The notes under the pieces: generated by a model
The model's input: the letters and a program-made list of their open reading frames with translations, nothing else
Database searches by the model: none
What the model was told of the DNA's origin: nothing
From: Lentisphaeria bacterium
GTDB lineage: Bacteria; Verrucomicrobiota; Lentisphaeria; Victivallales; UBA1829
Assembly (NCBI GenBank): GCA_017456805.1
Contig: JAFTIQ010000074.1
Coordinates: 1-64,000, forward strand
DNA: 64,000 nt
Reading direction: 5' to 3'
Part shown: positions 1 through 10,949 of the stretch, piece after piece
How the letters are laid out: each line of letters starts with the position of its first letter
How positions within the stretch are numbered: position 1 is the first letter of the stretch
Translations under genes and position numbers: made by a program

Positions 1-182
1 ACCTTGTGCTATCTTAATCATCGAATCACCTGTTGGGTTAGTTAGTATTCCTTTGGATTTGAACACCATAAAATACTGTTTCTCAACAGGTTTTTCAAAC
101 TTTTATATCGCATAAACCGAGATTTCTTCACGGTTTATAGTCATATACAAAAAACAAACCAATTTATCTCAGGAGATTTGAT
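1..182. other. left-edge region without a recognisable gene
   Basis: AT-rich stretch before the first gene. I see no ORF, tRNA or clear hairpin in it. The last bases carry an AGGAG ribosome-binding site about 8 nt before the ATG at 183. Confidence 0.5.
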
Positions 183-989
183 ATGCTTCATTTTACTTAT
201 CCCGGCCCTGCCCTGAACGCCTGTTATCATAATCACAGCAACTGGAGCGATGGGGGAGCCCCGCTGGAAGAAGTCTGCCGGACAGCAAAGAAAATCGGAT
301 TGAAAGAATTCGGTCTCTCCGACCATTGGGTCGTTCCGCCGAAAGACGGAATGGAGTCCGAAGTCTGGAGTATGCGGCTGGATCGGATTGAAGAATATGT
401 CAGCACGCTTCAGAAAATGAGAAAAGAGCTGGAAGATGAGACATTTTCTTTGAAGATCGGACTTGAAGTTGATTTCTTTTTTGAAAATGCCGACAGCGTT
501 CTGAAAGATTTGTCTGCCTATCCGATCGACTACCTGATCGGTTCAGTTCATTATTCTGATATTTTCCCGGTTGACCACTGCATAGACCCCTGGCTCACGC
601 TTTCTGAAGAAGAAAAAGCAGAAATTTGCGAAACTTACTGGAAGAAAATGGAAGGAGCTGCCGCCCGGAAAGAGTTTTCCTTCCTGGGCCATCTTGACCT
701 GCCGAAAAAATTCGGTATGATCAACAACGACGACTATTTCCGTCATGCAGTTCGGGTTCTGGATATTGCACAAAAAAGCGGAATCGGAATCGAATTGAAC
801 ACCGCTGGCTGGTTCAAAGAATGTGAAGAGCAGTACCCCTCCCTTGCCTTGGTGAAAGAAGCCAATGCAAGAAAGATCCCGGTCATCGTCAATGCCGATG
901 CTCACGATCCTGCCCATCTTCAGAGGAATTTCACTCAGGCAGCGGAGATTCTGTGCCAGGCTGGCTATCCGCAGCGCAGTTTTCAGTGA
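183..989 (+). CDS. PHP-domain phosphatase, histidinol-phosphatase (HisJ) family
   Basis: A 268-residue PHP metallophosphoesterase. Metal-binding motifs are visible in the usual order: HNHSNWSDG near residue 18, LSDHW near 55, GLEVDF near 95, GSVHYSD near 120, GHLDLPKKF near 170, and NADAHDP near the C-terminus. Members hydrolyse phosphate esters such as L-histidinol phosphate with a polynuclear metal site. No his genes lie nearby, so the substrate is uncertain and another sugar or nucleotide phosphate is possible. The start is supported by AGGAG 8 nt upstream. It is followed by the chaperone operon but separated from it by 204 nt with its own promoter. Confidence 0.85.
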   Translation: MLHFTYPGPALNACYHNHSNWSDGGAPLEEVCRTAKKIGLKEFGLSDHWVVPPKDGMESEVWSMRLDRIEEYVSTLQKMRKELEDETFSLKIGLEVDFFFENADSVLKDLSAYPIDYLIGSVHYSDIFPVDHCIDPWLTLSEEEKAEICETYWKKMEGAAARKEFSFLGHLDLPKKFGMINNDDYFRHAVRVLDIAQKSGIGIELNTAGWFKECEEQYPSLALVKEANARKIPVIVNADAHDPAHLQRNFTQAAEILCQAGYPQRSFQ

Positions 990-1002
990 GACACGCCCGG
1001 TT

Positions 1003-1037
1003 ACAGTGTGACACATTGACACACCTTGTCACACTGT
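1003..1037. promoter_or_regulatory. perfect 11-bp inverted repeat, candidate activator site or terminator
   Basis: Arms ACAGTGTGACA (1003-1013) and TGTCACACTGT (1027-1037) are perfectly complementary around a 13-nt spacer that itself contains further TGACACA-like half-sites. Its centre lies about 100 bp upstream of the sigma-54 -24 element, the usual place for an enhancer-binding activator. It sits 13 nt after the stop of the PHP gene and is followed by only four T, so it could also serve as a terminator. The repeated half-sites favour a protein-binding role. Confidence 0.5.
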
Positions 1038-1119
1038 TTTCCCGGGAATTGGCACAAAACGGCGGTCAGAAAAGGTGAAAATGCGAAAAAAGCCCCTTTT
1101 TTCAGGTAAGAACAGAAAG

Positions 1120-1136
1120 TTGGCACGGAGCTTGCT
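1120..1136 (+). promoter_or_regulatory. sigma-54 (RpoN) promoter of the dnaK-groES-groEL operon
   Basis: The sequence TTGGCACGGAGCTTGCT matches the RpoN consensus YTGGCACGrNNNTTGCW at every specified position, with GG at 1122-1123 and GC at 1134-1135 separated by exactly 10 nt. The predicted start of transcription is near 1147, giving a leader of about 47 nt before the dnaK ATG. No CIRCE element (TTAGCACTC-N9-GAGTGCTAA) is visible in this region. A short A6/T6 hairpin (1085-1103) lies just upstream and could bend the DNA between activator site and promoter. Confidence 0.8.
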
Positions 1137-1193
1137 ATATAAGTGGGTGTAAATCTCATTTATTAACAAAATCCAACCGAAAGGGGTAACACT

Positions 1194-3092
1194 ATGGGAA
1201 AAATTCTTGGTATCGACTTGGGAACCACGAACAGCTGTATGGCTGTCATGGATCATGGATCTTTCAAGATCATTCCGAACGCGGAAGGAGCAAACACCAC
1301 TCCGTCCATCGTGGCATTCACAAAGAACGGCGAACGTCTGGTGGGGCAGACTGCAAAACGTCAGGCTGTCACCAATCCGAAAAATACAATTTTCTCCATT
1401 AAACGTCTTATGGGGATGAAGTATGCAGACATGCAGGAAGAAGCAGCACGTCTTCCCTACACCGTTGCAAAAGCAGCAAACGGCGATGCATGTGTTGAAG
1501 TTGACGGCAAGAAGTATTCTCCGCCGGAAATCTCTGCAATGATCCTCCAGAAGCTCAAAAATGATGCAGAAGCCTACCTCGGCGAAAAGATCACCGAAGC
1601 TGTCATCACTGTTCCGGCATACTTCAACGACAGCCAGAGACAGGCAACCAAAGACGCCGGAAGAATCGCCGGACTCGATGTCAAACGTATCGTGAACGAA
1701 CCCACAGCAGCAGCACTTGCTTACGGGATCGATAAAGATCAGAAAGAAGAAACCGTTGCAGTTTATGACCTTGGCGGAGGAACCTTCGATATCTCCATCC
1801 TTGAAATCGCTGACGGTGTGTTTGAAGTGAAAGCCACCAACGGGGACACCCACCTTGGCGGGGACGACTTCGATGCAGTCATCGTTGACTGGCTGGCAGA
1901 AGCATTCAAGAAGGAAAACGGCGTGGATCTCAAAAATGATCCCCAGGCTCTCCAGAGATTGAAAGAAGCTGCTGAAAAGGCAAAATGCGAACTTTCCTCC
2001 AGCATGAACAGCGAAATCAATCTGCCCTTCATCACCATGAATCAGAACGGACCGCTCCACCTCCAGCAGACTCTCTCCAGAGCGGAACTGGAAAGACTCA
2101 GTGACGGACTCATTGAACGCACAGTCAAACCCTGCGAAAACTGTCTCCGCGATTCCGGCGTTTCCAAATCCGAAATCAACGAAGTCATTCTCGTCGGCGG
2201 TATGACAAGAATGCCCCGCGCTCAGGAAAAGGCAAAAGAAATCTTTGGTAAAGATCCCCACAAGGGCGTCAATCCGGATGAAGTCGTTGCTGCCGGTGCT
2301 GCAATTCAGGGCGGAGTTCTCTCCGGAGATCTCAATCAGGATGTTGTCCTTCTGGACGTCACCCCGCTCTCTCTCGGGATCGAAACCCTCGGCGGCGTAA
2401 CCACCCGCCTGATCGAACGCAATACCACGATCCCCACCAAGAAGAGCGAAGTGTTCTCCACCGCAGCTGACAACCAGCCCTCCGTTGATATCCACGTCCT
2501 TCAGGGCGAACGCAACATGGCGGCTGACAACAAATCCATCGGCAGATTCCGTCTGGATGGCATTGCACCTGCTCCCCGCGGAGTTCCCCAGATCGAAGTG
2601 ACATTCGATATCGACGCAAACGGTATCATCAGTGTCAGCGCAAAAGATCTCGGAACCGGCAAGGAACAGAAGATCACCATCACAGCCAACAGTGGTCTCT
2701 CTGAAGATGAGATCAAGAAGATGGTCGATGATGCAAAGGCTCACGAAGCAGAAGATAAAGCGGCTAAGGATAAGATCGAAACCAAAAACCGCGCAGACTC
2801 CATGGTCTATCAGACAGAAAAACAGATCAAGGAACTGGAAGACAAACTTTCTGCTGATGCCAAGAGCGATCTGGAATCCGCCATTGCCAAGCTGAAAAAA
2901 GATATCGAAAACAACGATACCGAAGCAATGAAAGCCTCCATGAAGGCTCTGGAAGAAAAACTGATGCGTTACGGTCAGGAGATCTACCAGCAGGCTCAGG
3001 CTTCCGGAGCTGCCGGAGCACAGGGTGCTCAGGGCGCACCGAAGAATGACGACGGTGTGGTTGATGCAGAAATCATCGACGACGAAAAATAA
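1194..3092 (+). CDS. dnaK: molecular chaperone DnaK (Hsp70)
   Basis: Full-length 632-residue Hsp70. The ATPase domain begins with [15 protein letters not shown], holds [15 protein letters not shown] and the phosphate loop [13 protein letters not shown], and ends with LVGGMTRMP. The linker [15 protein letters not shown] (about residues 385-400) precedes the substrate-binding beta domain, then a helical lid and a Gly/Ala-rich tail ending in acidic residues. It binds unfolded cytosolic proteins in an ATP cycle with DnaJ and GrpE, neither of which is encoded here. The ribosome site AAAGGGG lies about 9 nt before the ATG. It is first gene of a dnaK-groES-groEL unit, an uncommon order, behind a sigma-54 promoter. 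Confidence 0.98.
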   Translation: MGKILGIDLGTTNSCMAVMDHGSFKIIPNAEGANTTPSIVAFTKNGERLVGQTAKRQAVTNPKNTIFSIKRLMGMKYADMQEEAARLPYTVAKAANGDACVEVDGKKYSPPEISAMILQKLKNDAEAYLGEKITEAVITVPAYFNDSQRQATKDAGRIAGLDVKRIVNEPTAAALAYGIDKDQKEETVAVYDLGGGTFDISILEIADGVFEVKATNGDTHLGGDDFDAVIVDWLAEAFKKENGVDLKNDPQALQRLKEAAEKAKCELSSSMNSEINLPFITMNQNGPLHLQQTLSRAELERLSDGLIERTVKPCENCLRDSGVSKSEINEVILVGGMTRMPRAQEKAKEIFGKDPHKGVNPDEVVAAGAAIQGGVLSGDLNQDVVLLDVTPLSLGIETLGGVTTRLIERNTTIPTKKSEVFSTAADNQPSVDIHVLQGERNMAADNKSIGRFRLDGIAPAPRGVPQIEVTFDIDANGIISVSAKDLGTGKEQKITITANSGLSEDEIKKMVDDAKAHEAEDKAAKDKIETKNRADSMVYQTEKQIKELEDKLSADAKSDLESAIAKLKKDIENNDTEAMKASMKALEEKLMRYGQEIYQQAQASGAAGAQGAQGAPKNDDGVVDAEIIDDEK

Positions 3093-3101
3093 GAAATTCA
3101 T

Positions 3102-3131
3102 ACCGCAGCAGACGTTCTGTTCTGCTGCGGT
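3102..3131 (+). other. intercistronic hairpin between dnaK and groES
   Basis: Perfect 11-bp stem (ACCGCAGCAGA with TCTGCTGCGGT) around an 8-nt loop. No T-tract follows, so it is unlikely to be a full intrinsic terminator; a processing or mRNA-stability element that adjusts dnaK against groESL levels is more likely. Confidence 0.6.
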
Positions 3132-3181
3132 TGCCTGATAACAGAAAACCAAAACCTGACATAAACTTAAGGAGAAAAAAA

Positions 3182-3478
3182 ATGGCAGACATCAAAATCA
3201 AGCCGCTGGGAGACAGAGTTCTCATTGAAGCAGTGGAAGCAGTCGAAGAAACCATGGGGGGAATCCTGATTCCCGATTCCGCAAAGGAAAAACCCCAGGA
3301 AGCACGCGTTGTCGCTCTCGGAACCGGAAAAGTTGACGAAGACGGCAAGAAGATCGAATTTGAAGTCAAAGTCGGCGATATCGTTCTGACCAGCAAATAC
3401 GGCGGAACCGAAGTCAAAGTCGATGGCAAAGAATACAAACTCGTCAGCGCATCAGATATCCTCGCGATCGTTGGCTAA
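3182..3478 (+). CDS. groS: co-chaperonin GroES (Hsp10)
   Basis: A 98-residue GroES of normal length. It contains [10 protein letters not shown] at the N-terminus, the mobile-loop segment [17 protein letters not shown] (about residues 21-37) that docks on GroEL, and the closing beta strands ending in ILAIVG. It forms the heptameric lid of the folding chamber. The ATG at 3182 follows AAGGAG; a longer frame starting at 3131 would add an atypical extension and overlap the hairpin, so I reject it. groEL follows after 33 nt. Confidence 0.97.
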   Translation: MADIKIKPLGDRVLIEAVEAVEETMGGILIPDSAKEKPQEARVVALGTGKVDEDGKKIEFEVKVGDIVLTSKYGGTEVKVDGKEYKLVSASDILAIVG

Positions 3479-3499
3479 TCTTTAACAGAATCCTTATAA

Positions 3500-5161
<1,662 letters not shown>

Positions 5162-5192
5162 TTCAGCCCCCTGTCTCTTGACACCTGTGATG

Positions 5193-5230
5193 AAACACCC
5201 GGTACGGCATTGCTGACCGGGTGTTTTTTT
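5193..5230 (+). terminator. intrinsic terminator after groEL
   Basis: Stem ACACCCGGT (5195-5203) pairs with ACCGGGTGT (5216-5224), with two extra A-U pairs at the base, a 12-nt loop and a run of seven T. Confidence 0.9.
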
Positions 5231-5288
5231 CTCAAAAGAGGTGATTTCAAAAGATAAAATCATTACTTTCAGCCGAAAGGAAGGGATC

Positions 5289-5945
5289 ATGAAAAAAATA
5301 TTTGCCATCAACGGAAGCCCCCGGAACAATGGAAATACAGCTGTCATTCTTCAGGAAGTTCTTGCCGGAGCGGCTTCAGCAGGCGTTGAAACGGAACTTC
5401 TCAATTTGGGAACATTGAATTTTTCCGGATGCCGCAGCTGTTTTGCCTGTAAATTGAAACATGGAAAATCCTATGGAAAATGTGCCGTTCAGGATGATCT
5501 TACTCCCTGGCTGGAAAAAATCATTCAGGCGGATGCCATTGTCATGGGGACCCCGATCTATTTTGGTGCCGAAACCGGCTTGTACCGCAATTTTCTGGAA
5601 CGGCTCTTCTTTCCCCTGCTCCGGTATACCAATCCCCCCTCCTCCTGCGCTCCGAAAAAACTGGAAGCGGCATTCGTTTATACTATGAACGTCAACGAAG
5701 AAACCATGGAACAGTATGGCTACCGTGATTTTCTCGAAAAAGGAATGAAATTTCCACAGATGATTTTAGGAAGTTCCGACGTCGAATCACTTTATGTCTT
5801 TGATACTTACCAGTTCGATGATTATGATAAATACGAATCATCCCTGTTTGATCCTCAGCATAAGGCGGAAGTCCGGAACACCCGTTTTCCTGAAGACAAA
5901 AAACGGGCATTCGCATTGGGGAAAAGATTGGCGGAACGGATCTGA
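5289..5945 (+). CDS. NAD(P)H-dependent FMN reductase / flavodoxin-fold protein
   Basis: A 218-residue flavodoxin-fold protein. The FMN phosphate loop is INGSPRNNGNTA at the N-terminus, followed by FSGCRSCFACK (a CxxC pair around residue 50) and the second FMN-contact segment VMGTPIYFGAETG near residue 95. The cysteines resemble iron-sulfur flavoproteins of anaerobes, but only two closely spaced ones plus GKC are visible, so a cluster is not certain. The role is probably electron transfer or quinone/nitro-compound reduction in the cytoplasm. The ATG at 5289 follows AAAGGAAGGG; the frame upstream of it lacks a ribosome site. Confidence 0.75.
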   Translation: MKKIFAINGSPRNNGNTAVILQEVLAGAASAGVETELLNLGTLNFSGCRSCFACKLKHGKSYGKCAVQDDLTPWLEKIIQADAIVMGTPIYFGAETGLYRNFLERLFFPLLRYTNPPSSCAPKKLEAAFVYTMNVNEETMEQYGYRDFLEKGMKFPQMILGSSDVESLYVFDTYQFDDYDKYESSLFDPQHKAEVRNTRFPEDKKRAFALGKRLAERI

Positions 5946-5967
5946 TCTCCACCGCCGGAACGACTCT

Positions 5968-6924
5968 TTATTTCAGCAAGGCGACACTGAGTGCAGCAAT
6001 ATCGCCGATACTGTCGCCAAGCTGAGCCGGGACGATTTTGCACTGTTCCAGGCTCAACGGAAGACATTCTTCTTTCAAAACCGCTTCCATTGCCGGACGG
6101 AGCAGCCCTTCGCTGCGCTGGAAAACACTTCCAATCACAATCCGTTCCAAATTCAGAATATCGATAAGGATCGCCAAACCGTAACCCAGCCGTTTCCCGC
6201 TTTCCGCATAGATCATTTTCGCCGCTTCATCCCCGGCAGCAGCGGCTTCGGCAATCACTTTTGCTGAAACCTTATCCAGATCTTCCGGCGTTTTACACCA
6301 GCTTAAAGGAAGATGCTTTTCCGCATAAGCGCGCCCCATCCTGCCGATCCCGCCCCCGGAACAGAAGCCTTCAAAAGATCCATGCTTTCCATATCCCAGA
6401 GGTCCATCTTCTGCAAGACGGATATGTCCGCACTCTCCAGCCATCCCGCTTGCACCGCTGTAAAGATTCCCATTCAGGATCAAACCGGCACCCAGACCGG
6501 TGCCGAACGTCAGGAATGCCATATTTTCAGCTCCGCGCCCTGCCCCGAATTTCCATTCGGCAACCGCACAGGCATCAGCATCATTGCAAAGACGCACCGG
6601 CAAAGAAAGACGTTTTTCCACAAGCTCGCAGACCGGAATATTGTCCCATCCGGGCAAATTCGGCGGAGACATGACGATCCCGCGTTTGCTGTCCAAAGGT
6701 CCTCCGCAGCTGATTCCGACAGAGGTCGGTTCCGCTTCCGGATATTTTGCAAGAAGTTTTTCCGTTTCCTGACAAAACCGTTCAATACATGCAAACGGCG
6801 TTGCTGTATCAGCTGTTGCATAAACTGTTTTTTCAACAACAGTAATCGTTGCACCGTCAATTTTTCCAAGAATGGCGGCACACTTCGTCCCGCCGATATC
6901 AAAGCCGATCTTCCATTCAGACAT
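5968..6924 (-). CDS. ROK-family sugar kinase (glucokinase-like)
   Basis: A 318-residue ROK protein. The phosphate-binding motif GFDIGGTKCAAIL is at the N-terminus; the sugar-binding and catalytic segment LCNDADACAVAEWKFG is near residue 135, and the second ATP motif FGTGLGAGLI near 160. Such kinases phosphorylate glucose, N-acetylmannosamine or allose. The usual zinc signature CxCGxxGC after the GH motif reads GPLGYGKHGSFEGFCSG here, so the normal zinc cysteines are missing. It has no HTH domain, so it is a kinase rather than a repressor. It is the last gene of the long minus-strand glycan run, 81 nt after the GH31 gene. Confidence 0.85.
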   Translation of the reverse strand: MSEWKIGFDIGGTKCAAILGKIDGATITVVEKTVYATADTATPFACIERFCQETEKLLAKYPEAEPTSVGISCGGPLDSKRGIVMSPPNLPGWDNIPVCELVEKRLSLPVRLCNDADACAVAEWKFGAGRGAENMAFLTFGTGLGAGLILNGNLYSGASGMAGECGHIRLAEDGPLGYGKHGSFEGFCSGGGIGRMGRAYAEKHLPLSWCKTPEDLDKVSAKVIAEAAAAGDEAAKMIYAESGKRLGYGLAILIDILNLERIVIGSVFQRSEGLLRPAMEAVLKEECLPLSLEQCKIVPAQLGDSIGDIAALSVALLK

Positions 6925-7005
6925 ATTTCCTTCAACTCCGGTTCTTTCTGAGGTTCCTATAACATACAGCTGAAACGGGATTTTTCAAGTGTTCGGAAGA
7001 ACAGA

Positions 7006-8949
7006 TCAAGCTTGAAGCGTTTTCCAAGTGTAAACGCCCTGCTCATACCCGAATGTTTCCCCGTCATCCTCATACAGCTGGAAGGTTCCGGGCTTGCTTC
7101 CGAATTTCCGGATCTTCACGGTTCCCTCTTCTTCTACCGGAATGACAGCTCCATCCGGAACAAAAAGCGGCATGGGAGAATCATCTCTGTAAGAGAACTC
7201 CACAACGCCTCCCTGTTCAGAAACCAATTCGCCTGTATGGAAATCGAACCATTTTCCGGGCGGGAAAATCACTTTCCGGCTGTTGATCCCCGGTTCCAGC
7301 GGAGCCGCCATCAGAGATTCGCCCACAAGGAATTGATCATTGATATCCATTCCGCTGACTTCCTGATAAGGATTGGCTGTATCATCCAGCTCTCCGTTTG
7401 CCTGTGGTTTTTCGTTCAGGAACAAGCCATAATCCATAAAAAGGGAACGGTAAGGCGGGATCCCTTCAAAATGATATTTTGCGAATGCAGAATAAAGATA
7501 CGGCATAAGTTTTGCCCGGAGTTCCACAGCTGCCCGGATCAAATGTTCCACTTCAGGGAACATCCAGGGGGTTGCATCATTTGCCCAGGCATTCAGAAGA
7601 AGCATGGGAGAAATGGCAAGAAGCTGGAATCTGCGGACCCACTCCTGAGCAGTCTGCGCCCCTCTGACCTCCGGACACCACAAGGATCCGGTAAAGCCGC
7701 AGGAACAAAGCCCTGTTACAAACTCTTTGAAATCATAGCGGTCATTGTAAATAATATAAGGAAATCCCACACCTCCGGCATTGGTGGAGCGGGTGAGTCC
7801 ATACGTTCTTTGATTATTTTCCCGGTACAACTCATACGTCAGCCGCTGGAACAGCAGGCCGCACAAATTCCGGAACACAAATCCGCAGATCCCCGACGGG
7901 AACAGGGCATGATCCGGCGGAAGCCATTTGTCATAACCATCGCTCTCATCCAGTTTATACCCGCTCACCCCTTTGGCAAAATGCGCCGATTTATGATGCT
8001 CTTTCAGAATGGAACGCACTTCCGGAATGGTGTAATCCGGCACGATCCCGCACCATTGAAGGTGGGTTCCGGCATAAGGATACAACGCCTCATAGACGGT
8101 CGATTTCTCCGAAATACACGGGTTCTCCCAGAGATTGACGCGGATTCCGGATTTCAGAAAATCACGGATCATTTTTTCCGCATTCGGGAATTTGTCCGAC
8201 CAATCATAAGTGCAGGGATAAGCCCCGCTCTGCCAGCCGGGCTCCAATCCAACGACCGACAGCGGGAAATCATGTTTTTTATAATCATCAACAACTCGCC
8301 GGACATCATTTTCATCCATAAACATATTCGTCCGGTGCCACAAACCGAGTCCCCATTTCGGAGGAATAAAACCTCCGCCGCAATACAGATTGAACCGGGA
8401 GACACAATCTTTCATATCTTTTCCGCAGAACAGAAGGAATTCCACATCGGAAGATTCCACTGCGATCTCCACATAATAAGGCGGGTTGTAACAGCTCCAA
8501 TCAGGATCCTTCGCGCGGTTCCGTTCTGTAATCTTCGCCTTATCCTCTTTCCGATGAGCGGTTCTGATATAAAAATCAACCTTTTCCGGCGTATTGCAGA
8601 ACAATCCGACGCCATTGGAAATCACAACGAACGGAACCGGCGCATGGGTTCTTCCCGATTCCATCCCGGCATAATGATCCACCCGCAAATGATAAACCTG
8701 ATGATCTGTGCTGACCTGCTGGAACAAAAGTCCGCCGCCGAAAACCCGGTCATCATCATTCAATGCCAAGCGTAAAACCGTATATTTCCCCAGCTGCTCA
8801 CATGCAGGGGCTCCGGGGAACACCATCTCTGCACACCCCGCAATAGAAACAGAGGGCTTGCTCCCGCTGATGCCAGTCAACGTCAATTCCGGTGTTCCGA
8901 CTCTTCCGCACCAGACTCCCGGATATTGTTTTTTCCATGTTCCAATCAT
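7006..8949 (-). CDS. glycoside hydrolase family 31 (alpha-glucosidase/alpha-xylosidase type)
   Basis: A 647-residue GH31 enzyme without signal peptide, so probably cytoplasmic. The N-terminal beta domain contains VFGGGLLFQQ and YAGMESGRTHAPVPFVVISNGVG-type features of the family; the (beta/alpha)8 barrel holds WGLGLWHRTNM and the likely nucleophile Asp in YKLDESDGYD. The C-terminal beta domain has FLVGESLMAAPLEPG and ends in LYEDDGETFGYEQG. The start at 8949 forms an ATGA overlap with the upstream gene and has GAAAGG at suitable distance; a longer start at 9006 would overlap by 61 nt. Substrate unknown; alpha-xylosides or alpha-glucosides are possible. Confidence 0.85.
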   Translation of the reverse strand: MIGTWKKQYPGVWCGRVGTPELTLTGISGSKPSVSIAGCAEMVFPGAPACEQLGKYTVLRLALNDDDRVFGGGLLFQQVSTDHQVYHLRVDHYAGMESGRTHAPVPFVVISNGVGLFCNTPEKVDFYIRTAHRKEDKAKITERNRAKDPDWSCYNPPYYVEIAVESSDVEFLLFCGKDMKDCVSRFNLYCGGGFIPPKWGLGLWHRTNMFMDENDVRRVVDDYKKHDFPLSVVGLEPGWQSGAYPCTYDWSDKFPNAEKMIRDFLKSGIRVNLWENPCISEKSTVYEALYPYAGTHLQWCGIVPDYTIPEVRSILKEHHKSAHFAKGVSGYKLDESDGYDKWLPPDHALFPSGICGFVFRNLCGLLFQRLTYELYRENNQRTYGLTRSTNAGGVGFPYIIYNDRYDFKEFVTGLCSCGFTGSLWCPEVRGAQTAQEWVRRFQLLAISPMLLLNAWANDATPWMFPEVEHLIRAAVELRAKLMPYLYSAFAKYHFEGIPPYRSLFMDYGLFLNEKPQANGELDDTANPYQEVSGMDINDQFLVGESLMAAPLEPGINSRKVIFPPGKWFDFHTGELVSEQGGVVEFSYRDDSPMPLFVPDGAVIPVEEEGTVKIRKFGSKPGTFQLYEDDGETFGYEQGVYTWKTLQA

Positions 8950-10940
8950 TTCAAAAAACCTTTCTTTCGGATCCAGTAAGCAGGAGATGCTGACCATACA
9001 TGACAATAATCGCCAGCGATCCAGGACTCCCGGATTCCCTCTTGTAAAAACTGTTTATATCGTGAAATCAGCCGGATTTTTTCCTTCTGATCCAATCGGT
9101 AACGATCCGCCGCCATAAAAAGATATTCCATATAGTACGTCGTAGGACGCAATCGGAGTTCTCCGTTGATCACCCTTTGCAGAAGCTGTTCCGGATGCTG
9201 TCTTTCCTCAGGCAAACCAAAGGCAAGCGCCATAATATTTCCCAGAGAAGTGTGGACTTTCTCCCCATTTTCAGGAGGAAGCCAGCCGGAGGGAGAACGC
9301 CGCGACAATCCGGGGATCCCATCAACATAAGCCTTCGCCGAGTCATCCCAAAAATACTGATTGAAGGCGCGCCGGACATTGCAGGCTTCCCGAGCAAACT
9401 CTTCGGCATCGTTGGTTTCTCCAAGCTGTGATGCAATAAAAATCAATGCTTCCAATGCACCATACCAGAGCGCAGTCAATGCAGTCATCCCACGATCCGC
9501 AGGCGGATGGTGATATGACACCTCTCCATCAACAACCCAATCAATGAATAAATAATTATCCGCTTCAGAAATCAAATGCTCCGGTCCGGTCATAGACTTG
9601 TAATGATGATATACGATCTTCAACCCGTCATAACATTCCGAAACAAGATGGTACGCTCCACCATGTTCCAGATATTCTTTCATCATAAGCACATAGCAGA
9701 GTTCGTATGAGGTATGGAACATTTTCCCCTGTTGACGGAGCAGCAGCGTTGTGCGGTAAAGATCCGCCCCTGCCAATCTTGTCTCGCCGTAAGCCAGTGC
9801 GGCAATCTTTGCCCCGATCCGGTAATCCCCGGTACATCCCAGTGCTTCATGATGCGCAGGAGAATCCAAATGAAACCGCTGCATACAAAGCCTCAGGGAA
9901 TTCAAACAATGCAGATCCAGCTCTTCCAACCACGGCTCCGGATATTTGATTTTCCGTTTCCTGCCCAGAGGGAATGCCCGTTCCCAGAACAGAAATTCCA
10001 CCGTTACCGGCTCATCACATTCCATTGTTCCGAACCCGGATGGGATCACATCGATTTTGATGTAGCGGCATCCGTAAATCCGGAATGTTCTGTAACTGCT
10101 CTTGCCGGGCTTTGTCAGGAACCGTTCCTGCGCGATCATATCAGGCTTTACGCCGTACAACTCCTGAAATTCCATAAACAGGTGGACAGAGGTATTTCCT
10201 TTTGCACGAACCTCAAAATGTCCGGCAGATTCTTTCGGAAGCTCAAGAAAAAGTGTGGCAGGACGCCCCGGCTTCACCAGAATTTTCTTGCCGGAATGCT
10301 TCACATTATCGCCCTTCCCGAACGGGAACAGATAGCGGAACGAAGTGAATTTTTTATTGGTCAATTCAGGTAAATCAAGATCATACAACGGCTGGGTAAC
10401 TGTCACAGGCACGCAATCTGCTGTCCAGTCGCTCTCTTTTACTTCACGATCTTCCCATGCATTCGGGAAATAGGAAGAAGAAATATGGAACTGCCACTCT
10501 GAGGCAGAAATCTGCTGATTATTCAAACGACACCACACCCAACCGAATCCGGTGGTGTAATCAGATTGCACAATAGGCACAGGAATGACCTGAAAACGGA
10601 ACTCGTTTTTCCCGGAAACAAGCCATTTTTTCACATTTTTGAAGTCAAAAAACCACCAATCCGGAACATCTTTCTTGCCATAATCACCGCCGGGCTCAAC
10701 AGGACCGTCTTCCACAAATTCGCCGTTGATCAACAGACGAAAACGGCAGCCGGCAGAAAATTCAAGGAAGCAATCTGAGTTGGAATCCCAGTCATAAAAA
10801 AAGCGGAACTCCAATAATGAATGGGTCCACTCGCTTGTTTTTGTTCTGTAATCGAAATAGGAATTCGGTAAAGTCTTCCACTGGGGATATTTTGCCGGAT
10901 CACACCAAACTGCACCGGAAATCTGAGTTGCGGTCTTCAT
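8946..10940 (-). CDS. alpha-L-rhamnosidase-like six-hairpin glycosidase (GH78 type)
   Basis: A 664-residue protein without signal peptide. N-terminal beta-sandwich modules (about residues 1-300, with FRLLINGEFVEDGPVEPGG) resemble the accessory domains of GH78. An alpha/alpha toroid follows, with FHLDSPAHHEALGCTGDY near residue 365 in the position of the GH78 DCPxREKxGWTGD motif, though degenerate. It probably removes terminal rhamnose or a related sugar from oligosaccharides. The ATG at 10940 has AGGTG 8 nt upstream; a GTG three codons earlier is possible. It overlaps GH31 by 4 nt and follows the GH43-like gene closely, so all are co-transcribed. Confidence 0.7.
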   Translation of the reverse strand: MKTATQISGAVWCDPAKYPQWKTLPNSYFDYRTKTSEWTHSLLEFRFFYDWDSNSDCFLEFSAGCRFRLLINGEFVEDGPVEPGGDYGKKDVPDWWFFDFKNVKKWLVSGKNEFRFQVIPVPIVQSDYTTGFGWVWCRLNNQQISASEWQFHISSSYFPNAWEDREVKESDWTADCVPVTVTQPLYDLDLPELTNKKFTSFRYLFPFGKGDNVKHSGKKILVKPGRPATLFLELPKESAGHFEVRAKGNTSVHLFMEFQELYGVKPDMIAQERFLTKPGKSSYRTFRIYGCRYIKIDVIPSGFGTMECDEPVTVEFLFWERAFPLGRKRKIKYPEPWLEELDLHCLNSLRLCMQRFHLDSPAHHEALGCTGDYRIGAKIAALAYGETRLAGADLYRTTLLLRQQGKMFHTSYELCYVLMMKEYLEHGGAYHLVSECYDGLKIVYHHYKSMTGPEHLISEADNYLFIDWVVDGEVSYHHPPADRGMTALTALWYGALEALIFIASQLGETNDAEEFAREACNVRRAFNQYFWDDSAKAYVDGIPGLSRRSPSGWLPPENGEKVHTSLGNIMALAFGLPEERQHPEQLLQRVINGELRLRPTTYYMEYLFMAADRYRLDQKEKIRLISRYKQFLQEGIRESWIAGDYCHVWSASPAYWIRKKGFLK

Positions 10941-10949
10941 AACAGACAC

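Noticed and set aside
1003..1037. Inverted repeat considered as CIRCE/HrcA operator
   Set aside because: Sequence differs from TTAGCACTC-N9-GAGTGCTAA, and the spacer is 13 nt.
1029..3152. Long minus-strand open frame (707 codons) opposite dnaK
   Set aside because: It is a shadow of the strongly codon-biased dnaK gene; no ribosome site, promoter or recognisable domain.
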